Origin: Delftia acidovorans
GTDB taxonomy: Bacteria; Pseudomonadota; Gammaproteobacteria; Burkholderiales; Burkholderiaceae_C
Assembly: GCA_031286585.1 (NCBI GenBank)
Contig: JAITUC010000023.1
Coordinates: 54,227 to 118,226 of the forward strand
Reading direction: 5' to 3'
DNA: 64,000 bases
Part shown: in pieces, positions 51,191 to 60,341 of the stretch
How positions within the stretch are numbered: position 1 is the first letter of the stretch
How the letters are laid out: each line of letters starts with the position of its first letter
Notes under the pieces: model-generated
The model's input: the letters and a program-made list of their open reading frames with translations, nothing else
The model's database searches: none
Told to the model about the DNA's origin: nothing
Position numbers and translations under genes: made by a program

Positions 51191-51214
51191 CCGGCCCCAC
51201 AGCAGGAGAGCGCC

Positions 51215-51631
51215 ATGGACACGCCCGACCCGCATCTGCTGAACCGGCGCTTTGCGCGCATCGCACCGGCCGTCAATTCCGACGCCCACCTGGTCCACCG
51301 GGGCCGCACGCTGACGGGCGCGCTGCTCGTCGAGATCGGCGACACGCCCCATCTGCTGCGCCTGGAGGCCGGCCGCATCGCCGCCCTGGAACGCCGCTTT
51401 CCGCTGTTCCAGGAGCGGCTGCTCACCATCCGCAGCAGCGCCCGCGCCTGGCAGGCGCTGTGGCAGCCCGTGCCCGAGCCGGGCTGGCACGACCTGTTCG
51501 CGCTGACCAAGCGTGGCGAGATGCAGGTGGAAGGCCGCATGCACAGCTTCTTCGCGCACCTGCAATACCTCAAGGACGTGCTGGAGATGCCCCGCCATCT
51601 GCCCGCCAGCGCACAGGAAGGCCAGCCATGA
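51215..51631 (+). CDS. unknown protein, possibly SCP2-like, of the catabolic operon
   Basis: 138 residues, no signal peptide or span. CAGGAGAG precedes ATG. An alpha/beta pattern with VHRGRTLTGALLVEIGDTPHLLRLEAGRI, then PEPGWHDLFALTKRGEMQVEGRMHSFFAHLQYLKDVLEMPR. The strand-helix order and the late GEM.VEG...F..H... helix remind me of sterol-carrier-type (SCP2) small domains that hold hydrophobic ligands, but I cannot confirm this. Its stop overlaps the start of the alpha/beta hydrolase (ATGA), which suggests that the two act together. Confidence 0.75.
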   Translation: MDTPDPHLLNRRFARIAPAVNSDAHLVHRGRTLTGALLVEIGDTPHLLRLEAGRIAALERRFPLFQERLLTIRSSARAWQALWQPVPEPGWHDLFALTKRGEMQVEGRMHSFFAHLQYLKDVLEMPRHLPASAQEGQP

Positions 51632-52491
51632 GCGCTTACATCGAACCCATCGTCGGTCGCTATGTTCATGTAGACATCCTCGGCCAGTCGCACCGCATCC
51701 ACTTCGAGGAAAGCGGCCAGGGCGTGCCCCTGCTGTGCCTGCACACCGCTGGCGCCGACGCGCGCCAGTTCCGCCACCTGATGTGCGACGAGGAGATCAC
51801 GCGGCGCTTTCGCGTCATCGCCTTCGACCTGCCCTGGCACGGCAAGTCCTATCCGCCCGCAGGCTTCCAGAACGGCGAGTACGAGCTGAGCACCGATCGC
51901 TATGTGCAGACCATCCGCGCCTTCAGCGCCGCGCTGGAGCTGGTCCGGCCCGTCGCCATGGGCTGCTCCATCGGCGGGCGCATCGTGCTGCAGCTGGCCC
52001 ACGCCCATGGCGAGGAGTTCCGCGCGCTGATCGGGCTGGAGGCTGCCGACTACCAGCCGCCCTGGTACGACACGGCCTGGCTCAACCGTCCCGACGTGCA
52101 CGGCGGCCAGGTCTGCGCGGCCCTGGTGTCGGGCCTGGTGGCGCCGCAAAGCCCGGCCGAGCATCGCCACGAGACGCTGTGGCAGTACCAGCAGGGCGGC
52201 CCCGGCGTCTTCCGGGGCGACCTGCATTTCTACCGCGTGGATGCCGACCTGCGTGGCCGGCTGGGCGGCATCGACACGGCGCGCACGCCACTGTACCTGC
52301 TCACGGGCGAGTACGACTTCTCCTGCAGCCCCGAGGACACGCTGCGCACGGCCGCCTCCATCCCCGGCGCCCAGGTCGTGGTGATGCGGGAGCTGGGCCA
52401 CTTTCCCATGAGCGAGAACCCCGCGCAGTTCCGCAAGTACCTGATGCCCGTGCTCGACGCCCTGCATCCGCCCGGTCCCGCCCGGGACTGA
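51628..52491 (+). CDS. alpha/beta hydrolase
   Basis: 287 residues; start overlaps the previous stop, with GGAAGG 5 bases upstream. Fold markers: PLLCLHTAGADARQFRHLM with the oxyanion H-T-A-G, VIAFDLPWHGKSYPP, the nucleophile elbow GCSIGGRIVL (Ser in G-x-S-x-G), the acid in LLTGEYDFSCSPEDT, and the catalytic His in ELGHFPMSENP. It may cleave an ester, thioester or C-C bond of a ring-cleavage product. No closer assignment is possible. Confidence 0.92.
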   Translation: MSAYIEPIVGRYVHVDILGQSHRIHFEESGQGVPLLCLHTAGADARQFRHLMCDEEITRRFRVIAFDLPWHGKSYPPAGFQNGEYELSTDRYVQTIRAFSAALELVRPVAMGCSIGGRIVLQLAHAHGEEFRALIGLEAADYQPPWYDTAWLNRPDVHGGQVCAALVSGLVAPQSPAEHRHETLWQYQQGGPGVFRGDLHFYRVDADLRGRLGGIDTARTPLYLLTGEYDFSCSPEDTLRTAASIPGAQVVVMRELGHFPMSENPAQFRKYLMPVLDALHPPGPARD

Positions 52492-52539
52492 TCCGCCACC
52501 AGGCCACACACCACAACACACCACCGAGGAGACAGCACC

Positions 52540-53721
52540 ATGAACCGCCTGATCGCCGCGTCGCTCGCCTGCGCGGCCTGCACCGCCCCGTACATCCCCG
52601 CCGCCTTCGCCCAGCAGCCGGCGCAGGAACTGCGCATAGGCGCCATTGTCACGTTGTCGGGCGCGGGCGCCTCCTGGGGGCAGGCCATGCTGCATGCGGC
52701 CGAACTCGCGGCCGACGACATCAATGCCAGGGGCGGTCTGGAGGTGGCCGGCAGGAAACACCGGGTGCGCGTCATCGCCTACGACGACAAATACCAGGCC
52801 GGCGAGGCCGTCACGGCCGCCAACCGGCTGGTGTTCGAGGACAAGGTCAAGTATCTGATAGGCCCGGTGGGCTCGGCCGCTGCCCTGGCCGTGGCGCCCA
52901 TCACGGAAAAGAACAAGGTGATCATGCTGACCCTGGGCTTCACCCAGAAGGCGCTGGCCGCCGACAAGCCCTTCAGCTTCCGGCCCAACCTGACCACGGC
53001 CGAGACCTCGCAGCCGCAGATCGACTGGATCGTCAAGGCCAAGGGCGTCAGGAAGGTCGGCGCGCTGTTTCCCAACGACGAGACCGGCCAGCAGATTGCC
53101 GCCGATCTGGAAAAAGCCTATGCCAAGGCCGGCGCCCAGCTCGGCGCCAAGGAGTTCTTCGAGCGCGAGCGCGTGGACATGATGCCCCTGCTTACGCGCA
53201 TCATGGCGCGCGGCGTGGACGCCATCGAGCTGGACGGCAACGCGCCCGGCACGGCCGGCCTCATCGTCAAGCAAGCGCGCGAGCTGGGTTTCAAGGGCCT
53301 GATCATCCGCAGCGGCGGCCCGGCCACGGCCGAGATCGTCAACGTGGCCGGCACCCAGGCCACCGAGGGCATGCTGGTCAACACGCCCATAGACCCCGGC
53401 AACCAGGCCGTCAGGCAGTACGCCGAGCGCTACCAGGCCAAGTACGGCAAGCGCATGAACGGCTTCAGCCCTGCGTTCTACGACGGCACCCACATGCTGC
53501 TGCAGGCCATCGCCGGCGCGGGCAGCACCACCGATACGGACAAGGTGCGCACGGCCCTGGAAGGCATCACCAGCTACCGCGGCATCCTGGGCGAGCTGGG
53601 CTGGACGGGCAAGGCCGTCTACGGCTCCAACCACCAGGTCAGCGCGCCCTTCTACGTCGCCCGCGTGCAGGGCGGCCAGGAGGTGGTGGAAAGCCGCTGC
53701 ACGCTGAGCGCCTGCCAGTAG
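52540..53721 (+). CDS. LivK-type periplasmic binding protein
   Basis: 393 residues. Signal peptide ending near PAAFAQ. Type I periplasmic binding fold: IGAIVTLSGAGASWGQAML, LAADDINARGGLEVAG, VIAYDDKYQAGEAVTAANRL, IGPVGSAAALAVAPIT and TDTDKVRTALEGI. It delivers the substrate to the LivHM/GF importer encoded right behind. The substrates of this family are amino acids, amides or aromatic acids; the catabolic setting favours the last. The C-terminus ends with SRCTLSACQ, two cysteines that may pair. Confidence 0.94.
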   Translation: MNRLIAASLACAACTAPYIPAAFAQQPAQELRIGAIVTLSGAGASWGQAMLHAAELAADDINARGGLEVAGRKHRVRVIAYDDKYQAGEAVTAANRLVFEDKVKYLIGPVGSAAALAVAPITEKNKVIMLTLGFTQKALAADKPFSFRPNLTTAETSQPQIDWIVKAKGVRKVGALFPNDETGQQIAADLEKAYAKAGAQLGAKEFFERERVDMMPLLTRIMARGVDAIELDGNAPGTAGLIVKQARELGFKGLIIRSGGPATAEIVNVAGTQATEGMLVNTPIDPGNQAVRQYAERYQAKYGKRMNGFSPAFYDGTHMLLQAIAGAGSTTDTDKVRTALEGITSYRGILGELGWTGKAVYGSNHQVSAPFYVARVQGGQEVVESRCTLSACQ

Positions 53722-53756
53722 GCCGGGCCCGCACAGAGACCGCACGGGACACCGCC

Positions 53757-54626
<870 letters not shown>

Positions 54627-54627
54627 G

Positions 54628-55611
54628 ATGGAACTTGCAAGCAATCCGGCCCCGTCTGCCGCCGCGCGGGCACTGCAGCCCTGGCACGGGCTCCTGGCCC
54701 TGGCCACCGTGATGGCGCTGCCGCTGTTCAGCGCCAATCCCTTCCACATCCACCTGGCCGTGCTGGTGTGCCTGAACATCCTCGTGGTCAACGGGCTGTC
54801 CCTGCTCAGCCGCACGGGGCAGCTGTCGTTCTGCCATGCGGCCTTCATGGGCGTGGGGGCCTACTGCTCGGTGCTGGCCTCGGGCCGGCTGGGCCTGCCC
54901 TTCCTGGCCGGCGCCCTGCTGGGCGTGGCGGCGGCGGCGCTGCTGGCCCTGCTGCTGGGCGCCCTCATCCTGCGGCTCAAGGGCGTGTACTTCGTGCTGG
55001 TGACGTTTTGCTTCGGCGAGCTGTTCCGGCTGCTGCTGCTCGAAGGCGCAAGCCTCACGGGCGGGGCCAACGGCATCGCCAACATCGCCCCGGTCGAACT
55101 GCTGGGCCATGTGGTCGAAACCAGGCGCGCCAGCTACCTGCTGGCCGCCGCCGTGGCCCTGGCCTCGGTGGCCTTCCTCATGGCCTTTCTGCGCACGCCG
55201 GCCGGCCAGGCGCTGGACGCCGTGGGCGACAACCCGGAACTGGCCGAGGCCAGCGGCATCGGCATCGCGCGCACCCAGAGGCTGGCCTTCGTGCTGGGCA
55301 GCGCCATGGCCGCGCTGGGCGGCGTGCTGCTGGCCCACTACCTGGGCTTTGTCTCGCCGGAGTCGTTCAGCCAGCATGTATCGGTGGCGGCCATCATCAT
55401 GCTGGTCATGGGCGGGCGCGGCTCCATCGCCGGCCCCATCCTGGGCGCCGCCATCATGACGCCGCTGCCCGAACTGTTCCGCAGCGCCATCACCACGCAG
55501 AACATCCTCTACGGCATCACGCTGATGCTGGTGCTACGCTTTCTGCCCCAGGGCCTGGCCAGCCTGAATCCGCGCGCGCTGGCCGCAGGCCTGAAGGGAG
55601 GACCGGCATGA
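54628..55611 (+). CDS. branched-chain-type ABC permease (LivM-like)
   Basis: 327 residues starting one base after the LivH stop (TGAGATG), with CGGAGCG as ribosome site. Spans from about residue 18 onward; SRTGQLSFCHAAFMGVGAYCS, LRLKGVYFVLVTFCFGELFRLLL, VGDNPELAEASGIGIARTQRLAFVLG and ADDITIONAL block VSVAAIIMLVMGGRGSIAGPILGAA. The RGSIAGP loop is the ATPase contact. The stop overlaps the LivG start (ATGA). Confidence 0.94.
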   Translation: MELASNPAPSAAARALQPWHGLLALATVMALPLFSANPFHIHLAVLVCLNILVVNGLSLLSRTGQLSFCHAAFMGVGAYCSVLASGRLGLPFLAGALLGVAAAALLALLLGALILRLKGVYFVLVTFCFGELFRLLLLEGASLTGGANGIANIAPVELLGHVVETRRASYLLAAAVALASVAFLMAFLRTPAGQALDAVGDNPELAEASGIGIARTQRLAFVLGSAMAALGGVLLAHYLGFVSPESFSQHVSVAAIIMLVMGGRGSIAGPILGAAIMTPLPELFRSAITTQNILYGITLMLVLRFLPQGLASLNPRALAAGLKGGPA

Positions 55612-56387
55612 GCGCACTGCTGCAGGTACGCGGGCTCAGCAAGCGCTTCGGCGGGCTGTGGGCCGTCAAGGACCTGGACCTGGAATTGCACCAGGGCCGG
55701 ATCATGGGCCTGATCGGCCCCAATGGCGCGGGCAAGAGCACGGCCTTCAACCTCATCAGCGGCGCGCTCACGCCCACCGCAGGCAGCGTGGTCTTCGACG
55801 GGCAGGAGATCGCCGGCCAGCGGCCCAGCCAGGTCGTGCGCCACGGGCTGGCGCGCACCTTCCAGTCGGCCTCGGTCTATGCGCATGCCAGCGTGCAGGA
55901 CAACGTCTACCGGGGCGCCATCTCCCGGCTGGGCGTGCCGGCCTGGGCCCAGCTGGCGGGCACGGCGGCCTACCGCAAGGCCCTGCGCGCCGTGCACCAG
56001 GAGGTGGATGAGATCCTCGACATCACGGGCCTGTCCGCCCTGCGCGGCCAGACGGCCGGCGCCCTGGCCTATGGCCACCAAAAGCGCATCGGCGTGGCCA
56101 TCGGCCTGGCCACGCGCCCGCGCCTGCTGCTGCTGGACGAGCCGGCCGCAGGCCTGAACCCCGAGGAATGCGCCAGCTTCGGCCGCCTGCTGACCACGCT
56201 GCGCGACCGGCACGGCCTGTCGCTGCTGTTCGTGGAGCACCACATGGCCCTGGTCATGGGCATCTGCGAGCAGATCGTGGTGCTGGTGCAGGGGCAGAAG
56301 ATCGCCTCGGGCACGCCCGCCGAGATCCGCAACAACCCGGCCGTGATCGAGGCCTACCTGGGAGTGCCAGCAGATGCCCACGCTTGA
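55608..56387 (+). CDS. branched-chain-type ABC ATPase (LivG-like)
   Basis: 259 residues. Walker A LIGPNGAGKSTAFN, Q-loop RTFQSASVY, signature AGALAYGHQKRIGVAIGLA (the LivG-type relaxed form of LSGGQ), Walker B LLLLDEPAAGLN, switch His in LFVEHHMALVMGI, and the family-specific C-terminal IASGTPAEIRNNPAVIEAYLG. GGGAGG precedes the start. It overlaps the LivF gene by 14 bases. Confidence 0.95.
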   Translation: MSALLQVRGLSKRFGGLWAVKDLDLELHQGRIMGLIGPNGAGKSTAFNLISGALTPTAGSVVFDGQEIAGQRPSQVVRHGLARTFQSASVYAHASVQDNVYRGAISRLGVPAWAQLAGTAAYRKALRAVHQEVDEILDITGLSALRGQTAGALAYGHQKRIGVAIGLATRPRLLLLDEPAAGLNPEECASFGRLLTTLRDRHGLSLLFVEHHMALVMGICEQIVVLVQGQKIASGTPAEIRNNPAVIEAYLGVPADAHA

Positions 56388-57087
56388 AGCCAGCAACATG
56401 GTCGTGCGCTACGGCCGCATCCAGGCGCTGCATGGCGTCAGCCTGCGCGTGGACACGGGCCGCATCGTGGCCCTGGTGGGCGCCAACGGCGCGGGCAAGA
56501 GCACCACGCTCAAGGCGCTGATGGGACTCAAGGAACTGGCATCGGGCAGCCTGACGCTGGACGGCCAGCCCATGGAGCGGGCCAGCTGCGCGCGCCGCGT
56601 GGCCATGGGCCTGGCGCTGTCGCCCGAGGGCCGGCGCCTGTTCCCGCGCATGTCGGTCTGGGAAAACCTCATGGTCGGCGCCCACACGCAGCGATCCGCC
56701 GCCCGCCGCCGCCAGGCGCTGGACCAGGTCTACGCCCTCTTCCCGCGCGTGCAGGAGCGGCGCCACCAGCAGGCCGGCTCGCTGTCGGGCGGCGAGCAGC
56801 AGATGGTGGCCATAGGCCGGGCGCTGATGTCCCAGCCCCGCATCCTCATGCTGGACGAGCCCTCGCTGGGCATCGCCCCCAAGATCGTCGCCGAGATCGC
56901 CCAGGCCATACGCCAGCTCAACCAGGACACGGGCATCTCCGTCATCCTGGTCGAGCAGAACGCGCGGCTGGCGCTGCAGCTCTCGGACACGGCCCATGTC
57001 TTCGAACAGGGCACGGTGATACGCACCGGCTCCGGCCAGGAGCTGCTGAATGATTCTTTCGTGCAAAAAGCCTATCTGGGAATCTGA
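56374..57087 (+). CDS. branched-chain-type ABC ATPase (LivF-like)
   Basis: 237 residues. Walker A LVGANGAGKSTTLKAL, SPEGRRLFPRMSVWENL, signature GSLSGGEQQMVAIGRALM, Walker B ILMLDEPSLGIAPKIV and ILVEQNARLALQL in the switch region. Completes the LivKHMGF set. The amidohydrolase follows after one base. Confidence 0.95.
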   Translation: MPTLEASNMVVRYGRIQALHGVSLRVDTGRIVALVGANGAGKSTTLKALMGLKELASGSLTLDGQPMERASCARRVAMGLALSPEGRRLFPRMSVWENLMVGAHTQRSAARRRQALDQVYALFPRVQERRHQQAGSLSGGEQQMVAIGRALMSQPRILMLDEPSLGIAPKIVAEIAQAIRQLNQDTGISVILVEQNARLALQLSDTAHVFEQGTVIRTGSGQELLNDSFVQKAYLGI

Positions 57088-57088
57088 C

Positions 57089-58126
57089 ATGAACAGCCTG
57101 CCCATCATCGAACGCGCCGAGGTCCGCCCTGCCTGGCTGGCCGCCCATGAGGAACCGGTCATCGAGCCCGAGCTGCCCATCATCGACCCGCACCACCACC
57201 TGTCCGACAGCCACTGGGGCGGCTACATGGAAGGCGAGCTGCTGCGCGACCTGGGCTCGGGCCACCGCATCCTGTCCACCGTCTTCGTGCAGGTCGGCTT
57301 CGGATACCGCAAGGAGGGGCCCGAGCCGCTGCGCCCGGTCGGCGAGACCGAGGCCGTGGCCACCATTGCCCGCGCCACGGATGCCCTGCCACATGACATC
57401 CGCATCGGCACCCGCATCTGCGCCGGCATCGTGGGCCATGCCGACCTCTCCCGGGGCGCGGCCGTGGACGAGGTGCTGGCCGCGCACATGGAGGCCGGCC
57501 AGGGCCGGTTTCGCGGCATACGCTGCGCAGCCGCCGCGCACGCGCGCTTTCGCTACGGCGTCATGCCCCCGCCGCCGCTGCACCTGTATGAGCAGCCGGG
57601 CTTTCGTGCAGGCTATGCGCGGCTGGCGAACTGGGGCCTGAGCTTCGACTCCTGGGCCTATCACACCCAGCTGGGCGAGCTCTACGCGCTGGCGCGCGAT
57701 TTTCCCGCCATCCCCGTGGTCGTGGACCACATCGGCGTGCCGCTGGGCGTGGGCCCCTACGCCCACCAGCGCAAGCAGGTCTTCGACGAATGGCACGGCC
57801 AGATGGCGGCGCTGGCCGCCCTGCCCCATGTCTTCGTCAAGCTCGGCGGCCTGGGCATGAGTGTCTTCGGCTTCGACTTCCACCTGCGCCACCAGCCGCC
57901 CAACTCCCTGGAACTGGCCATGGCCTGGGGCCCGTACATCCGCGCCTGCATCGACCTCTTCGGCCCCGAACGCTGCATGTTCGAAAGCAACTTCCCCGTG
58001 GACAAGGGCACCTGCAGCTACCCGGTGCTGTGGAATGCCTTCAAGCGCATTGCCACAGGCATGTCGCCGCACGAGAAGGCCCTGCTGTTCAGCGGGACGG
58101 CGGCAAGGGTGTACCGGCTCGAATAA
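57089..58126 (+). CDS. amidohydrolase-family enzyme (amidohydrolase_2 type)
   Basis: 345 residues from ATG at 57089, one base after the LivF stop (TGACATG). TIM-barrel metal hydrolase: IIDPHHHLSDSHWGG with the HxH metal pair near residue 30, FRGIRCAAAAHARF, WGLSFDSWAYHTQLGELYAL, VVVDHIGVPLGVG, VFVKLGGLGMSVFG and MFESNFPVDKGTCSY with the metal-binding acid. The family includes pyrone-dicarboxylate lactonases and aromatic decarboxylases, so a lactone or amide hydrolysis or a decarboxylation is possible. Last gene of the operon. Confidence 0.92.
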   Translation: MNSLPIIERAEVRPAWLAAHEEPVIEPELPIIDPHHHLSDSHWGGYMEGELLRDLGSGHRILSTVFVQVGFGYRKEGPEPLRPVGETEAVATIARATDALPHDIRIGTRICAGIVGHADLSRGAAVDEVLAAHMEAGQGRFRGIRCAAAAHARFRYGVMPPPPLHLYEQPGFRAGYARLANWGLSFDSWAYHTQLGELYALARDFPAIPVVVDHIGVPLGVGPYAHQRKQVFDEWHGQMAALAALPHVFVKLGGLGMSVFGFDFHLRHQPPNSLELAMAWGPYIRACIDLFGPERCMFESNFPVDKGTCSYPVLWNAFKRIATGMSPHEKALLFSGTAARVYRLE

Positions 58127-58156
58127 GCCGTTCCTGCGCCGGCGTCCCTGCGGCAG

Positions 58157-59485
58157 CTAGCCCTGCTCCCTCGCCGCCAGCACCGTCCCGCGGCACTCCC
58201 CGAAGCCGATGCGCGCGGCGCCGGGCTTCTCGCACCAGCCGCGCAGCAGCACCGTGTCGCCGTCGTGCAGGAAGCCACACTGCTCTCCACCGCCGATGTC
58301 CACGGGGCTTTGCGCGCCCCGGGCCAGCTCGATCATGGCGCCCGCCTCGCCAGGGCCTGGGCCCGAAATCGTGCCGCTGCCGATCAGGTCGCCCGGCTGC
58401 AGGTTGCAGCCGCCTGCCGTGTGGTGGGCCACCATCTGGGCCATGCTCCAGTACTGGTGGCGAAAGCTGGTACCGGACAGCCGGGCCGGCCCCCGGCCCC
58501 GGGCGCGCGCCTGCTCGCTGTGCAGCCACACCTCCAGCTGGATGTCCAGCGCGCCGGCCGCGCGGTTGCCGGCCGACTCCAGGTAGGCCAGCGGCCGCGG
58601 ATCGCCGGCAGGCCGTGTCCAGGCCGTGCGAAAGGGCGCCAGCGCATCCAGCGTCACGATCCAGGGCGACACGGTGGTGGCGAAGTTCTTGGCGTGGAAA
58701 GGCCCCAGCGGCGCCATCTCCCAGACCTGGATGTCACGCGCGGACCAGTCATTGAGCAGGCTGATGCCGAACACATGCTGCTCGGCCTGCGCCAGCGGGA
58801 TGGGCCGGCCCTGCGCGTTGCCCTGCCCTATCCAGAATCCCAGCTCCAGCTCGTAGTCCATGCGCGCGCAGTGCTGGAACACCGGAGTGGAGCCGCCAGG
58901 CGGCAGGAACTGGCCCATGGGGCGGTGGAAACGCTGGCCGCTGACGCAGATGGAGGACACCCGGCCATGGTAGGCCTGGGGCAGCCAGCGGAAGTTGGCG
59001 GGCACATCCGCATCGGGATACATGATGCGCATGCAGTTGAGCGCATGGTCCAGCGAGGTGTAGAAGTCCGTGTAGTCGCCTATGCGCGCGGGCAGCGTGT
59101 ACTCGGCATCGGCCTGGGGCACGAGGCAGCGGCGCACCTGTTCAACGCGCGCGGCCCCGGCCTGTTCGTGGAGAAGGCCGAACAGCGCATGCCGCAGCGC
59201 ACGCCAGGCCTGGGGCCCGAGCGCAAGGAAGTCGTTGAGGGCCGGCCGCGCCGCCGCGCCCAGCGCCTGCCCTGCCAGGCCGTCCAGCACGCCCGCGGCG
59301 GCCAGCGCGGCCAGGTCCAGCACCTGGTCGCCTATGGCCACGCCGCCGCGAAAGGCCTGCCCGGTGCCCTGCGGGCGGAACACCGCGAACGGCAGGTTCT
59401 GCAGGGGAAAGTCCGTGCCGGCCGCCTGGGCCGACGCCAGCCAGCTGCGCGCGCCGGCTTCATGGGTGGGGTCGAGTTCGATCAT
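58157..59485 (-). CDS. fumarylacetoacetase-like hydrolase
   Basis: 442 residues, the length of true fumarylacetoacetases, with both the small N-terminal SH3-like domain (LPFAVFRPQGTGQAFRGGVAIGD) and the catalytic FAH fold: IGDYTDFYTSLDHALN, YHGRVSSICVSG, MDYELELGFWIGQGN (metal acids), LLNDWSARDIQVWEMAPLGPFHAKNFATTVSPWIV and IGSGTISGPGPGEAGAM. GAGGGG precedes ATG. It cleaves a C-C bond in 1,3-diketo acids; homogentisate genes are not nearby, so a different ring-fission product is likely. It ends 31 bases from the convergent amidohydrolase gene. Confidence 0.93.
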   Translation of the reverse strand: MIELDPTHEAGARSWLASAQAAGTDFPLQNLPFAVFRPQGTGQAFRGGVAIGDQVLDLAALAAAGVLDGLAGQALGAAARPALNDFLALGPQAWRALRHALFGLLHEQAGAARVEQVRRCLVPQADAEYTLPARIGDYTDFYTSLDHALNCMRIMYPDADVPANFRWLPQAYHGRVSSICVSGQRFHRPMGQFLPPGGSTPVFQHCARMDYELELGFWIGQGNAQGRPIPLAQAEQHVFGISLLNDWSARDIQVWEMAPLGPFHAKNFATTVSPWIVTLDALAPFRTAWTRPAGDPRPLAYLESAGNRAAGALDIQLEVWLHSEQARARGRGPARLSGTSFRHQYWSMAQMVAHHTAGGCNLQPGDLIGSGTISGPGPGEAGAMIELARGAQSPVDIGGGEQCGFLHDGDTVLLRGWCEKPGAARIGFGECRGTVLAAREQG

Positions 59486-59493
59486 GGCACCCC

Positions 59494-60303
59494 TCAGGCA
59501 GTCTGCGCCTGCAGCGCCTCGTCGAAGATCGCCACGGCGCGCGTCCAGCCGGCCGAGGCGCCGCGGATCTTGTGCGGAAAGCAGCTGATGTAGAAGCCGT
59601 CTGGCGGCAGCGCCTCCAGGTTGTGCAGCTTTTCTATGTGGCAGTAGCCGATGTCGCGCCCGGCCTTGTGGCCCTCCCAGATCAGGCTGGCATCGTGCGT
59701 GGCCGCGTACTTCTCGGCCGTGTGGACGAAGGGCGCATCCCAGCTCCAGGCGTCCGTGCCTGTCAGCCGCACGCCGCGCTCCAGCAGGTACATGGTGGCC
59801 TCGTAGCCCATGCCGCAGCCGGACGAGACATAGTCATTGCCGCCATAGCGGCTGCCCGCGCGGGTATTGACCACCACGATCTCCAGCGGCTGCAGCGCAT
59901 GGCCTATGCGCCGCAGTTCGGCCTCGACGTCGGCGGCCGTCACCACGTAGCCATCCTCGAAATGGCGGAAGTCCAGCTTCACGCCGGGCTGGAAGCACCA
60001 CTGCAGCGGCACTTCGTCGATGGTGATGGCGGGCTTTTTCTCGCCCAGCGCCTTGTCCATGGTGCTGTGGAAGTGGAAAGGCGCATCGAGGTGCGTGCCG
60101 TTGTGCGTGGACAGCGTGACCTTCTCGACGGCCCAGCCCTCCCCGTCGGGCAGGTCCTGCTTGCGCAGCCCCGGGAAGAAGGGCTCGATCTGCTCGACCG
60201 TGTTCTCGTGCGTGAAATACTGGATCTCGGGCCTGAAGGCCGGCGGATCGGAAACGATATCGTTCTCCAGATAGATGGACAGGTCGACAAAGCGGCGTGG
60301 CAT
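59494..60303 (-). CDS. cyclase-family metal hydrolase (kynurenine formamidase / isatin hydrolase-like)
   Basis: 269 residues from ATG at 60303, GAGGAGA 7 bases upstream. The metal motif HxGTHxDxPxHF is present as HNGTHLDAPFHFH; FVDLSIYLENDI at the start and VVVNTRAGSRYGGNDYVSSGCGM in the middle are family blocks; W-rich TDAWSWDAPFVH follows. Such enzymes open amides or lactams of aromatic compounds, such as N-formylkynurenine or isatin. It precedes the FAH gene by 8 bases in one operon with the MFS transporter. Confidence 0.92.
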   Translation of the reverse strand: MPRRFVDLSIYLENDIVSDPPAFRPEIQYFTHENTVEQIEPFFPGLRKQDLPDGEGWAVEKVTLSTHNGTHLDAPFHFHSTMDKALGEKKPAITIDEVPLQWCFQPGVKLDFRHFEDGYVVTAADVEAELRRIGHALQPLEIVVVNTRAGSRYGGNDYVSSGCGMGYEATMYLLERGVRLTGTDAWSWDAPFVHTAEKYAATHDASLIWEGHKAGRDIGYCHIEKLHNLEALPPDGFYISCFPHKIRGASAGWTRAVAIFDEALQAQTA

Positions 60304-60341
60304 GGTGGGGTCTCCTCGGGTTGGAATGAACGGTCTGGAAC

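Noticed and set aside
50767..53745. 992-codon minus-strand frame opposite the catabolic operon
   Set aside because: Shadow of the Bug, hydrolase and binding-protein genes, which all have motifs and ribosome sites on the plus strand.
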